Shown here in pieces: positions 9,850-17,629 of a stretch of DNA of 64,000 nucleotides. This DNA is from Devosia beringensis (GTDB lineage Bacteria > Pseudomonadota > Alphaproteobacteria > Rhizobiales > Devosiaceae), in NCBI RefSeq assembly GCF_014926585.1, contig NZ_CP045422.1:3874001-3938000 (forward strand), read 5' to 3'. Both the position numbers and the translations under genes were made by a program. Below the pieces are notes generated by a model that saw only the letters and a program-made list of their open reading frames with translations, was not told where the DNA came from and searched no databases. Numbering within the stretch: position 1 is the first letter of the stretch; every line of letters begins with the position of its first letter.

Positions 9850-10851
9850 TTACCGGAAGGCCGGGATCACGTGGCGGCCATAGCCGGCAATGATCTCTTC
9901 CTCGTCGCCACTGTCGAGATAGATGTTGAACTGGGTCACGCCGGCCGCCTTGAGCGCGTGCATCTTCGCGATGTGCTCCTCCGGCTCGCCCAGCACGCAG
10001 AAATTTTCCACCACATCGGGCGTGATGAAATCGAGGAACGGGTTATCCGCCTGGCCGTGTTTGGAATAGTCGTAACCGCGGCGTTTCTCGATATAGCTGG
10101 TCAGGCTTGCCGGCACCTTGTCGCTGTCGGCGCCGTATTTCTCGACGATATCGGCGACGTGATTGCCCACCATGGCGGGGAACCACTTGGTGGCCTCGAT
10201 GGCGCGGGCCTTGTCGCCAAAATAGGCCGGCGCCGCCGCCATGACGCGGAAATTGGACATGTCCTTGCCGGAAGCCTTGCCGGCGTCGAGGCACTGGTCG
10301 GTGAACCATTTGCAGAGGCCCGGATCGGCCAGCTGCAGCACCACACCATCGGCATGTTCGCCGGCGGTCTTGAGGGCCAGCGGGCCATAGGCGGCAATCC
10401 AGCTGGGCATGTCATGCCCGACGGCCCAAGGAAATTTCACCGGGGCGGGGATCTCGCCATAGGAAACTTCCTCGCCGCGCACCATGGCCTGGGTCTTGGC
10501 GATGAAGTCGGCGACGCGGGCCAGGGTCGCCGGCTTCTTGCCCATGACGCGCATCGAGCTGTCGCCGCGGCCGACGGCCAGATCGAAGCGCCCGCCGCTC
10601 TGCTTGGACAGGGAGCCGAAGATGGAGGCAGCTACCGACCAGTCGCGGACGTCGGGATTGGTCACCAGCGGGCCGAAGCGCATGTGCTCGGTGTGCTCCA
10701 TGCACATGGCAATGGCAGCATAGCAATCGCGCCAGAGAATGTGGGAATCATAGAACCAGCAATAGGTGAAGCCGGCATATTCTGCGGCGCGCACCAGATA
10801 GCGCGCGCGTTCGGGTTCGATGAAACCCTTGAAGGTAATGCCGAATTCCAT
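9850..10851 (-). CDS. Luciferase-like (LLM) oxidoreductase, probably F420-dependent
   Basis: The 333-residue protein belongs to the bacterial luciferase-like superfamily, in the group related to methylene-tetrahydromethanopterin reductase and to F420-dependent enzymes (I recall this subgroup as the CPS_4081 type). It opens MEFGITFKGFIEPERARYLV and contains the conserved FDLAVGRGDSS and WIAAYGPLAL. Some subgroup members occur where no F420 is known, so FMN use cannot be excluded. Here it lies just after an fgd-cofE-transporter operon and carries the same operator (10882-10899), which favours F420. GGAGGG precedes the ATG at 10851. The substrate is unknown. Confidence 0.85.
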   Translation of the reverse strand: MEFGITFKGFIEPERARYLVRAAEYAGFTYCWFYDSHILWRDCYAAIAMCMEHTEHMRFGPLVTNPDVRDWSVAASIFGSLSKQSGGRFDLAVGRGDSSMRVMGKKPATLARVADFIAKTQAMVRGEEVSYGEIPAPVKFPWAVGHDMPSWIAAYGPLALKTAGEHADGVVLQLADPGLCKWFTDQCLDAGKASGKDMSNFRVMAAAPAYFGDKARAIEATKWFPAMVGNHVADIVEKYGADSDKVPASLTSYIEKRRGYDYSKHGQADNPFLDFITPDVVENFCVLGEPEEHIAKMHALKAAGVTQFNIYLDSGDEEEIIAGYGRHVIPAFR

Positions 10852-10881
10852 GGAGCCCTCCGCCTGTCACTCGGTCATAAA

Positions 10882-10899
10882 TTTGACCAGTCGATCAAA
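10882..10899. promoter_or_regulatory. 18-bp inverted-repeat operator, copy at the LLM oxidoreductase
   Basis: TTTGACC-AGTC-GATCAAA ends 30 nt upstream of the oxidoreductase ATG. It matches the site before fgd (15619-15636) at 15 of 18 positions. The TTTGACC-N4-GGTCAAA form resembles operators of TetR-family repressors. No regulator gene is nearby. Confidence 0.75.
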
Positions 10900-10948
10900 A
10901 TTCTGGTTCCGCGCCGCGCCATTGTCAATTGCCTTTCGGCACCGCGCC

Positions 10949-11737
10949 TCATTCGGACGGCATGTCATAGGCAATCATCGGCCGGCCCGTGCCGGGATGA
11001 CGCAGCAGACTGGCCTGCACACCATAGACATCATGCAGCAGAGAAGGGGTCAGCACGGCCTCCGGCGCGCCTTGCGCCACCACGCGGCCATGCTGCAGCA
11101 CCACCAGTTCATCGCAGAAGGCGGCCGCCAGGTTGAGGTCATGCAGCGCCAGCAGCACTGTCGCCCCGGCGCGGGCCCGCTGTCGCAGCAGGGTCAGTAT
11201 GCTGAGTTGCGCCTGCACATCGAGATGATTGGTCGGTTCATCCAGGATCAGCAGTTGCGGCTGCTGCGCCAGGGCACGGGCCACCTGCAGCCGCTGCTGT
11301 TCGCCACCGGAGAGCGTGTGATAGTGCCGCTCGGCAAAGCTGGCCATGCCCACGGCCGCCAGCGCTGCCCCAACGGCCAGATCATCGGCGGGGGAGGGGG
11401 ATGCCTGCCAGATCGACTGGAAGGGGATACGACCCAAGGCGACGACCTCGCGGGCGGTCAACTGCACCTCTGCCGCGCCGCTCTGTTCGACAAAGGCGGT
11501 CAGCTGGGCCCGGACCCGTCGGTTCATCCTCGGCAGATCGGCCCCAGCAAAGGTGATGCGGCCACTTTGCAATGGCAGCAGGCCCAAAGCGGCCCGCATC
11601 AGGGTGGACTTGCCGGCGCCATTGGGGCCGATCAGTCCGGTCAGCCGGCCAGCATCGGCCCGGCAGGTGACGGCGTCCAGCAGCACCGCCGGCCCGGCGC
11701 GCACAGTGACCGCGTCGACGTCCAGCCCCACGCTCAT
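10949..11737 (-). CDS. ABC transporter ATP-binding protein, proposed F420-0 importer
   Basis: This 262-residue ATPase is of the iron-siderophore/B12 import type. It has Walker A GPNGAGKSTLM, the signature LSGGEQQRLQVARAL, Walker B LLILDEP and the H-loop histidine in ALHDLNLA. It overlaps the permease gene by 4 nt, at the end of the fgd-cofE-binding protein-permease operon. General annotation would call it BtuD or FecE. Beside cofE and fgd, the actinobacterial cassette for which F420-0 uptake was proposed is a better fit. Substrate assignment rests on context and recalled family descriptions, not on a visible residue. Confidence 0.85.
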   Translation of the reverse strand: MSVGLDVDAVTVRAGPAVLLDAVTCRADAGRLTGLIGPNGAGKSTLMRAALGLLPLQSGRITFAGADLPRMNRRVRAQLTAFVEQSGAAEVQLTAREVVALGRIPFQSIWQASPSPADDLAVGAALAAVGMASFAERHYHTLSGGEQQRLQVARALAQQPQLLILDEPTNHLDVQAQLSILTLLRQRARAGATVLLALHDLNLAAAFCDELVVLQHGRVVAQGAPEAVLTPSLLHDVYGVQASLLRHPGTGRPMIAYDMPSE

Positions 11738-12753
11738 GTCGCCCGCCGATAGCGCAGCAGGACCAGCAGAAAGATCGGCGCGCCCAGCAGCGCCGTGATG
11801 ATGCCCACCGGCAGTTCGCGCGGCGCGAACAGGCTGCGCGCCGCGGTATCGGTCCAGATCATGAAGCTGGCGCCCAGCAGCATGGCCACTGGCAGCAGCA
11901 GCCGGTGGCGCGAACCGGTGCCCAGCCGCACCACATGGGGAATGATCAGGCCGACAAAGCCGATCGCCCCGCCGACGGCGACCAGCGCGCCGGTCAGCAG
12001 CGCCGTAGCGCCCAACAGCACCCAGCGTAGCCGCACGACGTCGATGCCCAGCGTCGCCGCCGCATTGTCGCCAAAGGCAAAGGCGTCGAGAGCCCGCCCG
12101 GCCAGCAGCATGGGCAGGCCGAGCAGCACCACCGTGGTGATGACGACGCCGGCATCGCCCCAGGTGGTGCCGCTCAGCGAGCCCATCAACCAGCTCAGGA
12201 TTTCCCGGTAGGAATCGCCGGTGGCCGACCAGAAGATCAGGAAGGATGTTGCCGCCGCCGCCAGGGCCGACACGGCAATGCCCGCTAGGATGGCGCGCGA
12301 CGGCGTGGCGCCGCCCAGCAGCCGCGTCATCAGCAGGGTCAGCGCCATGGCCGCACCGGCGCCCAAGAACGCTCCCACCGGCATCAGCAGGGCCGCGCCG
12401 GCCAGCAGGAAGGTCACGGCGCCGAAGGAGGCGCCAGACGAGAGGCCCAGCAGATAGGGATCAGCCAGCGGATTGCGGGTCAGCGCCTGCATGATGGCGC
12501 CACAGAGCGCCAGGCCTGCGCCTATGCCGGCGGCGACCAGGACGCGCGGCAGGCGCAGCTCCCAGACAATGGCATCGCGCAGCCGGGTGACGCCGGATTC
12601 CAGCGGCAGACCCAGATGCCGGGCAATGGTCTGCCAGACTTCATGCGGGGCAATGTCGGCTGGGCCGAAGGTCACGGCCAGCACAATGCTCGCCAGCAGC
12701 AGCGCCCACAGGCCAGCGCCAAGCGCGATCTGTGGGCGCGGCAGCCGCATCAT
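11734..12753 (-). CDS. ABC transporter permease (FecCD/BtuC type), proposed F420-0 importer
   Basis: The 339-residue hydrophobic protein has about ten transmembrane segments of the FecCD/BtuC permease family. Family marks include RLPRVLVAAGIGAGLALCG, QALTRNPLADPYLLGLSSGA and VGFVGLIIPHVVRL. The start ATG overlaps the stop codon of the binding-protein gene (ATGA), and its own stop overlaps the ATPase start, so the three parts are translationally coupled. The operon also holds cofE and fgd, suggesting F420-0 rather than B12 or a siderophore as cargo. Confidence 0.87.
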   Translation of the reverse strand: MMRLPRPQIALGAGLWALLLASIVLAVTFGPADIAPHEVWQTIARHLGLPLESGVTRLRDAIVWELRLPRVLVAAGIGAGLALCGAIMQALTRNPLADPYLLGLSSGASFGAVTFLLAGAALLMPVGAFLGAGAAMALTLLMTRLLGGATPSRAILAGIAVSALAAAATSFLIFWSATGDSYREILSWLMGSLSGTTWGDAGVVITTVVLLGLPMLLAGRALDAFAFGDNAAATLGIDVVRLRWVLLGATALLTGALVAVGGAIGFVGLIIPHVVRLGTGSRHRLLLPVAMLLGASFMIWTDTAARSLFAPRELPVGIITALLGAPIFLLVLLRYRRAT

Positions 12754-13697
12754 TTATCGAAGGTCAGCGCCGCCAGTTGCGCCGCCATGTCCGCCGTGGC
12801 GCCGACATTGCGCACGCCGGCTTCGGAGGCGGGGAACGGCACGACCAGATAGCGCTCATGCTGCACTGCATCGAGCTGACTGGTGATCGGGTTTTCCGCC
12901 AGCAGGGTCTTTTTCTGTGCTGCCGAATTCCAGGCAGCATCGACCAGCACGATCACGTCCGGATTGGCGTCGACAATGGCTTCCCAGCTGGCCGAGATCC
13001 AGCCGTCATCGACGTCGCCCATGATATTGTCCAGGCCGAGCGCCGTCATCATCATGGCCGGGGCATTGCTGGCGGCGCCGACATAGGGCGCCTTGGTGCC
13101 CGAAGAATACCAGACCGCCGTGAGGCCGCGGCTGTCGGGTACTATGGCGTCCAGTTCTGCCTGCTGTTCGGCGATCAGTGCCTCGGCTGCCGGGGCGACG
13201 TCAAAGATCGTGCCCATTTCGACAATGTCGGCGAAGAGACCGTCAAAGCTCAGTTTCACCGGCTTGATGGACCGGCAGGCTGCCGGCGAGACATAGCTGG
13301 CAATGCCGAGTTCGGTGAGGCTGGGCCGCTCGCCGACGCCATCGGCGGCGAAATTACTCTCCCAGCCGCCATAGACGAAGTCCGGCTCGGCCTCGAGCAC
13401 CACTTCCTGCGATGGCAGCTTTTCGGCCAGGACCGGAAGTGCCGCGCCCGCCGTGGCCCAGGGCTCGGGCACCGGGCCGTCCTGGAAGCCGACGCCGACA
13501 ATGCGGTCGCCCAAGCCCAAAGCCAGCAGCATTTCGGTGGCGGTCGATTTGATCGTGACGACCCGTTCGGGCGCTGCGGCCAGCGTTACGGCGACGCCGC
13601 AATTATCGAGGGTGAGCGGATAGCTGGTCTGGGCCCAGGCCGGGGCCACCGACAGGGCCAGGCCGGCAAGGGCGACAAGATGGAAAGAGACACGCAT
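12750..13697 (-). CDS. Periplasmic substrate-binding protein, proposed F420-0 binder
   Basis: The 315-residue class III binding protein has a Sec signal peptide ending PAWA before QTSYPLTLDNCG. The TroA/BtuF-like fold shows in PERVVTIKSTATEMLLALG, LGDRIVGVGFQDGPVPE, and a late VVPFPASEAGVRN. From memory these stretches match the actinobacterial family labelled F420-0 ABC periplasmic protein (which I recall as TIGR03868) better than BtuF or siderophore binders. AGGAT stands 6 nt before the ATG. It lies 3 nt after cofE in the same operon. Which ligand it binds needs a binding assay. Confidence 0.85.
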   Translation of the reverse strand: MRVSFHLVALAGLALSVAPAWAQTSYPLTLDNCGVAVTLAAAPERVVTIKSTATEMLLALGLGDRIVGVGFQDGPVPEPWATAGAALPVLAEKLPSQEVVLEAEPDFVYGGWESNFAADGVGERPSLTELGIASYVSPAACRSIKPVKLSFDGLFADIVEMGTIFDVAPAAEALIAEQQAELDAIVPDSRGLTAVWYSSGTKAPYVGAASNAPAMMMTALGLDNIMGDVDDGWISASWEAIVDANPDVIVLVDAAWNSAAQKKTLLAENPITSQLDAVQHERYLVVPFPASEAGVRNVGATADMAAQLAALTFDK

Positions 13698-13700
13698 GGA

Positions 13701-14537
13701 TCAATCCTGCTGTTGTTTGACGCGTTTGGGTAAAATGTGGTCGCCGTCGCGCAGCTCGGCCAGCGCGGCGTCATAGCCAAGGCGATAGGCCTCGGCCGAG
13801 CCGAAGCGGAACATGTCTTCGTCGACCGAGCGCACCAGCGAGCGGGCGCCGGGCGTGGGCTTGTCGGTGACGAGGCGCGCCAGGCCGCGCACCACGGCCA
13901 CCGGGATGCCGCTGACCTTGCCCTTGACCAGGTCGGCAGCCCCGGCCAGTTCATCGGCCAGTACGGTGATGGTCACCTGCAGCGGCCTGCCATTGGCGTC
14001 GACGCCGCCGCGCATGTCGTCGGTGACGACGACGCCGGCCGCGCCGATCGCGACATCGGTCTGGCCGACGCGCCAGGGCCGCCCCAGCGTATCGGTGATG
14101 ATGATACCCAGGCGCAGGCCAAGCCGCGCCTGCAGGCCATCACACAGCGCCTGCGCCGAGGCATCGGGATCGACCGGCAGCCGCAGCGCCACGCCTTCAG
14201 GCACATTGGAGGTATCGATGCCGGCAGCCGCCATGATCAGGCCGTGCCGGGTCTCGACGATCTGCGTCACGCCACCCGGATGCACCCGCTCGGCCACGAC
14301 ACGCACGGTTTCCTGGGCAATCATCTGCTCGCGCTGGCTGGCGGGAAACTGCTGACCTTCGGCCTTGGAGACGATCTTGCTGGTGACGACGAGAATGTCG
14401 CCATTCCGCAGCGCCGCTTCGGGGTCATCGACAGCCTGTGCCGTAACCGCGTCGATGATCAGCGCCACCAGATCGTCGCCGGCGGCGACTTCGGGCAGTC
14501 CCGGAATACCCCACACACTATATCGCGGTACATGCAT
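13701..14537 (-). CDS. cofE: Coenzyme F420-0:L-glutamate ligase
   Basis: CofE adds L-glutamate residues to F420-0, using GTP, to make F420 with its gamma-polyglutamate tail. The 278-residue protein reads [16 protein letters not shown] near residue 45, [33 protein letters not shown] and [20 protein letters not shown]; all are typical of CofE and of the ligase half of mycobacterial FbiB. The nitroreductase-like second domain of FbiB is absent. It sits 27 nt after fgd and 3 nt before the binding-protein gene. No cofC, cofD or Fo synthase gene is in the window. Confidence 0.94.
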   Translation of the reverse strand: MHVPRYSVWGIPGLPEVAAGDDLVALIIDAVTAQAVDDPEAALRNGDILVVTSKIVSKAEGQQFPASQREQMIAQETVRVVAERVHPGGVTQIVETRHGLIMAAAGIDTSNVPEGVALRLPVDPDASAQALCDGLQARLGLRLGIIITDTLGRPWRVGQTDVAIGAAGVVVTDDMRGGVDANGRPLQVTITVLADELAGAADLVKGKVSGIPVAVVRGLARLVTDKPTPGARSLVRSVDEDMFRFGSAEAYRLGYDAALAELRDGDHILPKRVKQQQD

Positions 14538-14564
14538 GGCTTACGTCCGTATCAGGGGAGGGGG

Positions 14565-15575
14565 CTAGTGCCCGGTCGGCGCCAGGGCCCGCAGGCGCGG
14601 CAGGATTTCCTGGGCATAAAGCGCGAGGAAGCGGCTCTGGTCATCGCCCGGGGCGTGGAACACCAGGTGGTCAAAGCCATAATCCATGTAAGTCTTGATC
14701 GCGGCGACATGCTCCTCGGGATCGCTTGAGACGATCCAGCGCTTGGCGATGCGCTCGATCGGCAGCTGCGCCGCCAGCCGTTCCATTTCGGCCGGATCCT
14801 CGATGGAGTGCTTTTCCTCGGCGCTCAACGACAAAGCGGCCCAGCCGCGGGTATTGTTCAGCGCGGCTTCCGGGTCGGTATCGAACGAGACTTTCACCTC
14901 GATCATGCGCTCGAACGGCTTGTCCTTGAGCGCGGATTCTTCGCGGCCGAGCGCCACATTGGGCAGCAATTGGTCGACATAAAGCTCGGCGCCTTTGCCC
15001 GACGTGCAGATGAAGCCATCGCCGGCGCGGCCGGCATATTTGGCGTTGAGCGGTCCGCCGGCGGCCAGATAGATCGGCACCATGTCGTCGGGCTTGTCAT
15101 AGATGGTGGCGTTCTGCGTCTTGTAGAATTCGCCGTCAAAGCTGACGCGATCCTCGCTCCAGAGCTGACGGATGAGCGCCACGGCCTCGCGCAGCCGCGC
15201 CGAGCGTTCCTTGAGTTCGGGCCAGACCATGCCGGTGGATGGCACTTCGTTGAGCGATTCCCCGGTGCCGACACCCAGGATAACGCGACCGGGAAACATC
15301 GATCCCAGCGTACCAAAGGCATGCGCCACCACCGATGGATGCAGGCGGAAAGTCGGTGTCAGCACGGACGTGCCCAGCACGACGCGGTCGGTCTTGGCCA
15401 GCACAGCGGCCATCCAGGCCGGCGCGAAGGGCGCATGGCCGTCGGTATGCTTCCAAGGCTGGAAATGATCGCTGACAAAGACCGAGTCGAAACCGGCCTG
15501 CTCGGCCTCGATGGCAAATTTGAGCAGATTATTGGGTGAAAACTGTTCGGCCGAAGCCTTGTAGCCAAAGCGCAC
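14565..15575 (-). CDS. fgd: F420-dependent glucose-6-phosphate dehydrogenase
   Basis: Fgd oxidises glucose 6-phosphate to 6-phosphogluconolactone and reduces F420 to F420H2. I start it at GTG 15575: GGAGGA lies 4 nt upstream, and the resulting 336 residues equal the length of M. tuberculosis FGD1. The frame stays open further upstream to 15722, but that part is unlike the family. Diagnostic stretches are [26 protein letters not shown] (active-site His), [36 protein letters not shown] and [13 protein letters not shown]. The close likeness to the actinobacterial enzyme is notable in an alphaproteobacterium. First gene of the fgd-cofE-ABC operon. Confidence 0.95.
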   Translation of the reverse strand: MRFGYKASAEQFSPNNLLKFAIEAEQAGFDSVFVSDHFQPWKHTDGHAPFAPAWMAAVLAKTDRVVLGTSVLTPTFRLHPSVVAHAFGTLGSMFPGRVILGVGTGESLNEVPSTGMVWPELKERSARLREAVALIRQLWSEDRVSFDGEFYKTQNATIYDKPDDMVPIYLAAGGPLNAKYAGRAGDGFICTSGKGAELYVDQLLPNVALGREESALKDKPFERMIEVKVSFDTDPEAALNNTRGWAALSLSAEEKHSIEDPAEMERLAAQLPIERIAKRWIVSSDPEEHVAAIKTYMDYGFDHLVFHAPGDDQSRFLALYAQEILPRLRALAPTGH

Positions 15576-15618
15576 GTCTTCCTCCAAAGTCAGTGACAGG
15601 CTGGTCAGTGCGGTGAGT

Positions 15619-15636
15619 TTTGACCAAACGGTCAAA
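15619..15636. promoter_or_regulatory. 18-bp inverted-repeat operator, copy at fgd
   Basis: TTTGACC-AAAC-GGTCAAA is a perfect 7-bp inverted repeat with a 4-nt spacer, ending 43 nt before the fgd GTG. The near-identical site at 10882-10899 stands before the other luciferase-like gene. The divergent APH-family gene starts 134 nt away on the other side and might also be affected. Confidence 0.78.
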
Positions 15637-15770
15637 TCTGTCCATCGGAATCGTATCGACGTCGCAAAGTGCCTGAAAGTCGATGTGGCGTCAGGCTTTG
15701 TCGGGCTTGAGAGCGACGGCACTGTCCGGTTCCGGCATGGAGTTCAGCCAGCGTGGTCAAGGATGTCGCC

Positions 15771-16520
15771 ATGGGATGGGAAGCGTTGCAGCACTGGGGG
15801 CATGACGCGGTGCGTGTGGCCCGACTCACGGGTGGCGTGGCCAATGACGTCTGGACTGTGCGCGTAAATGGCCAGCTGGCTGTGGGTCGGCTTGGCAGCC
15901 GCGATGCTGCCGATCTGGCTTGGGAGGTGGCGCTGCTGCAGCATCTGGACCGCGCTGGTCTAAGCGTGCCCGTGCCGATCCCGACTCGGGATGGACATCT
16001 GTTCGTGGATGGTCTGGTGGTGATGAGCTTTGTCGAAGGTGGACCGCCAGAGACGGCAAGTGACTGGGGCCGGGTAGCCGAAACGCTGCGCCAATTGCAC
16101 GCGTTGACCCAAGGCTGGCCGCAACGACCGGGCTGGCGCTCATCGATTGATCTCCTCGAGACCGATACCGGGACAAGGATCGATCTGGGCGCGATGCCGA
16201 CAGACGGCGTGGCACGATGCCGAGCCGCCTGGTCACGGCTGGCCGGTCATCCGACCAGCGTCGTGCATGGCGATCCCAACCCGCGCAATATCCTGATGAC
16301 CAGGAACCGGGTCGCGTTGATCGACTGGGATGAGGCGCATGTCGATATTTCCGACCTGGACCTGGTGCTGCCGCAAAATGCGGCGGGCCTGGAGGAAGAC
16401 GCGCATGACCGCGCGGCCCAGGCCTCGGCTGCATGGGAGGCTGCCGTGTGCTGGAAAGACGACTATGCCGTGCAGCGGCTCGCTGAAGTTCGTGCTGTCG
16501 GCGCTGATGGCGACCTGTGA
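15771..16520 (+). CDS. Aminoglycoside phosphotransferase/choline kinase-family protein
   Basis: A 249-residue protein with the APH kinase fold. The catalytic loop is VVHGDPNPRNILM (HGDxxxxN) and the Mg-binding motif is LIDWDEA. An N-terminal glycine loop, RLTGGVANDVWTV, binds nucleotide. The substrate is unknown; family members phosphorylate antibiotics, homoserine, choline or thiamine. I prefer ATG 15771, with AAGGA 8 nt upstream, over GTG 15753. It is divergent from fgd, and nothing ties it functionally to F420. Confidence 0.72.
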   Translation: MGWEALQHWGHDAVRVARLTGGVANDVWTVRVNGQLAVGRLGSRDAADLAWEVALLQHLDRAGLSVPVPIPTRDGHLFVDGLVVMSFVEGGPPETASDWGRVAETLRQLHALTQGWPQRPGWRSSIDLLETDTGTRIDLGAMPTDGVARCRAAWSRLAGHPTSVVHGDPNPRNILMTRNRVALIDWDEAHVDISDLDLVLPQNAAGLEEDAHDRAAQASAAWEAAVCWKDDYAVQRLAEVRAVGADGDL

Positions 16521-16576
16521 CAAGGCGGAGCAGCCAAAACCCAGCTTTTCCGCCTGTTTCACATGTCCGATAGTTC

Positions 16577-16592
16577 CATAATATATATTATG
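16577..16592. repeat. 16-bp perfect AT-rich palindrome
   Basis: CATAATATATATTATG is a perfect palindrome in the short space between two converging genes, the APH-family gene and the EF-hand gene. Its AT-only core stands out in GC-rich DNA. It has no hairpin loop long enough for a normal terminator. Function unknown. Confidence 0.4.
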
Positions 16593-16645
16593 CGAAATAC
16601 GGATGTGGTGATAATGGCGCTGGGGAACGCCCGTTTCCGCCTGCA

Positions 16646-17416
16646 TCAGGCCGAGATGTCGGCCGCTGCCCCCACTGCACTGTGAGACGTGAACTGGGCG
16701 ATCAGCCGCATGATCAGAGAATGCGACAGGTTGGCCGTGCTCACCTTCTCTGCCTGCGCCTCTGCCGTTTGCGGTTCGCCCGCATCCGGTGCTGTACCGT
16801 CGTCGGCATCCGCATTTTTGGCGATCGCCGCCATCCGGTCGCGCATGGCGGCAAATTCGGTCTTCTGCGCATCGGTGAGCTCAACGGCTTTGAGGCCTGA
16901 CATGTCGATACGCTGGGCGATAGCGATGTCGTCCATGGTCAGCGCGTTGCGATCGGCACCGGCCCGGATCATCACCGCGGTGTTGGGCGGCGCGCCACTA
17001 TCGAGCGTTTTGGCCAGGTTCAGCACGCGGTCAGCTTCGACCTCATCACCGCTCAGCACGCCATTGCCATCGGCATCGACGCGGGTGAAATAGGCCTGCT
17101 TGAGCGTGTCGGACTTCTCCTTGCGCTGCTCGGCGCTGAGATTGCGCAGGTCGCGTACATCCTGCAGGCTCAGCAGCTGTCCAATAGTGTTGTCCGATAC
17201 CAGCTTGTTGGGCCATTCCGTGGTCGATAGCGCGCCGTCGGCATCGGTGTCATTGGCCGCCAGAATGGCGCCGATCTTGGCTCCCTGTCCGACACTGTCC
17301 AGCAGCGCCGACAGTTCGGCGCCGGAAACCGCGCTGTCCTTGTCCTTGTCCACCAGTGCAAACAGCCGGTTCAGCAGCCCTGCCCCGGCGCCACTGCTCG
17401 ATCCCACATTTGTCAT
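16646..17416 (-). CDS. EF-hand domain protein
   Basis: A 256-residue protein with three canonical 12-residue calcium loops: DKDKDSAVSGAE (about 23-34), DTDADGALSTTE (about 56-67) and DADGNGVLSGDE (about 114-125). A fourth, RAGADRNALTMDD, is degenerate. No signal peptide or membrane segment is evident, so it is probably cytoplasmic or exported by a non-Sec route. I start it at ATG 17416, with GGGAG spaced 8 nt upstream; ATGs at 17422 and 17431 and a GTG at 17440 are alternatives. The partner is unknown. Confidence 0.8.
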   Translation of the reverse strand: MTNVGSSSGAGAGLLNRLFALVDKDKDSAVSGAELSALLDSVGQGAKIGAILAANDTDADGALSTTEWPNKLVSDNTIGQLLSLQDVRDLRNLSAEQRKEKSDTLKQAYFTRVDADGNGVLSGDEVEADRVLNLAKTLDSGAPPNTAVMIRAGADRNALTMDDIAIAQRIDMSGLKAVELTDAQKTEFAAMRDRMAAIAKNADADDGTAPDAGEPQTAEAQAEKVSTANLSHSLIMRLIAQFTSHSAVGAAADISA

Positions 17417-17629
17417 GCCCATCGCTCCCATGGCCAGCACTGCGCGTCACCATGCAAGAGCCGGGCCAAATCGAAACGGCGGAAAATCGGGCATTTATCC
17501 ATGCAGGTGAGACGGTTAGCGCCGCCCATCGGCAGGTCTTGCCGCCTGTGGCCGGCAAGATTGTCTTCATCGCCGTCGCAAACCGGCTAGATTGGCGGGC
17601 GACGAATCCCTTTGTGCGAAAGTCAGTCC

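Noticed and set aside
10949..13697. Annotation of the ABC transporter as BtuFCD (vitamin B12) or a siderophore importer
   Set aside because: The fold is the same, but the genes sit inside an fgd-cofE operon. metH, a B12-dependent enzyme, is in the window but not linked to it. I keep B12 only as an alternative.
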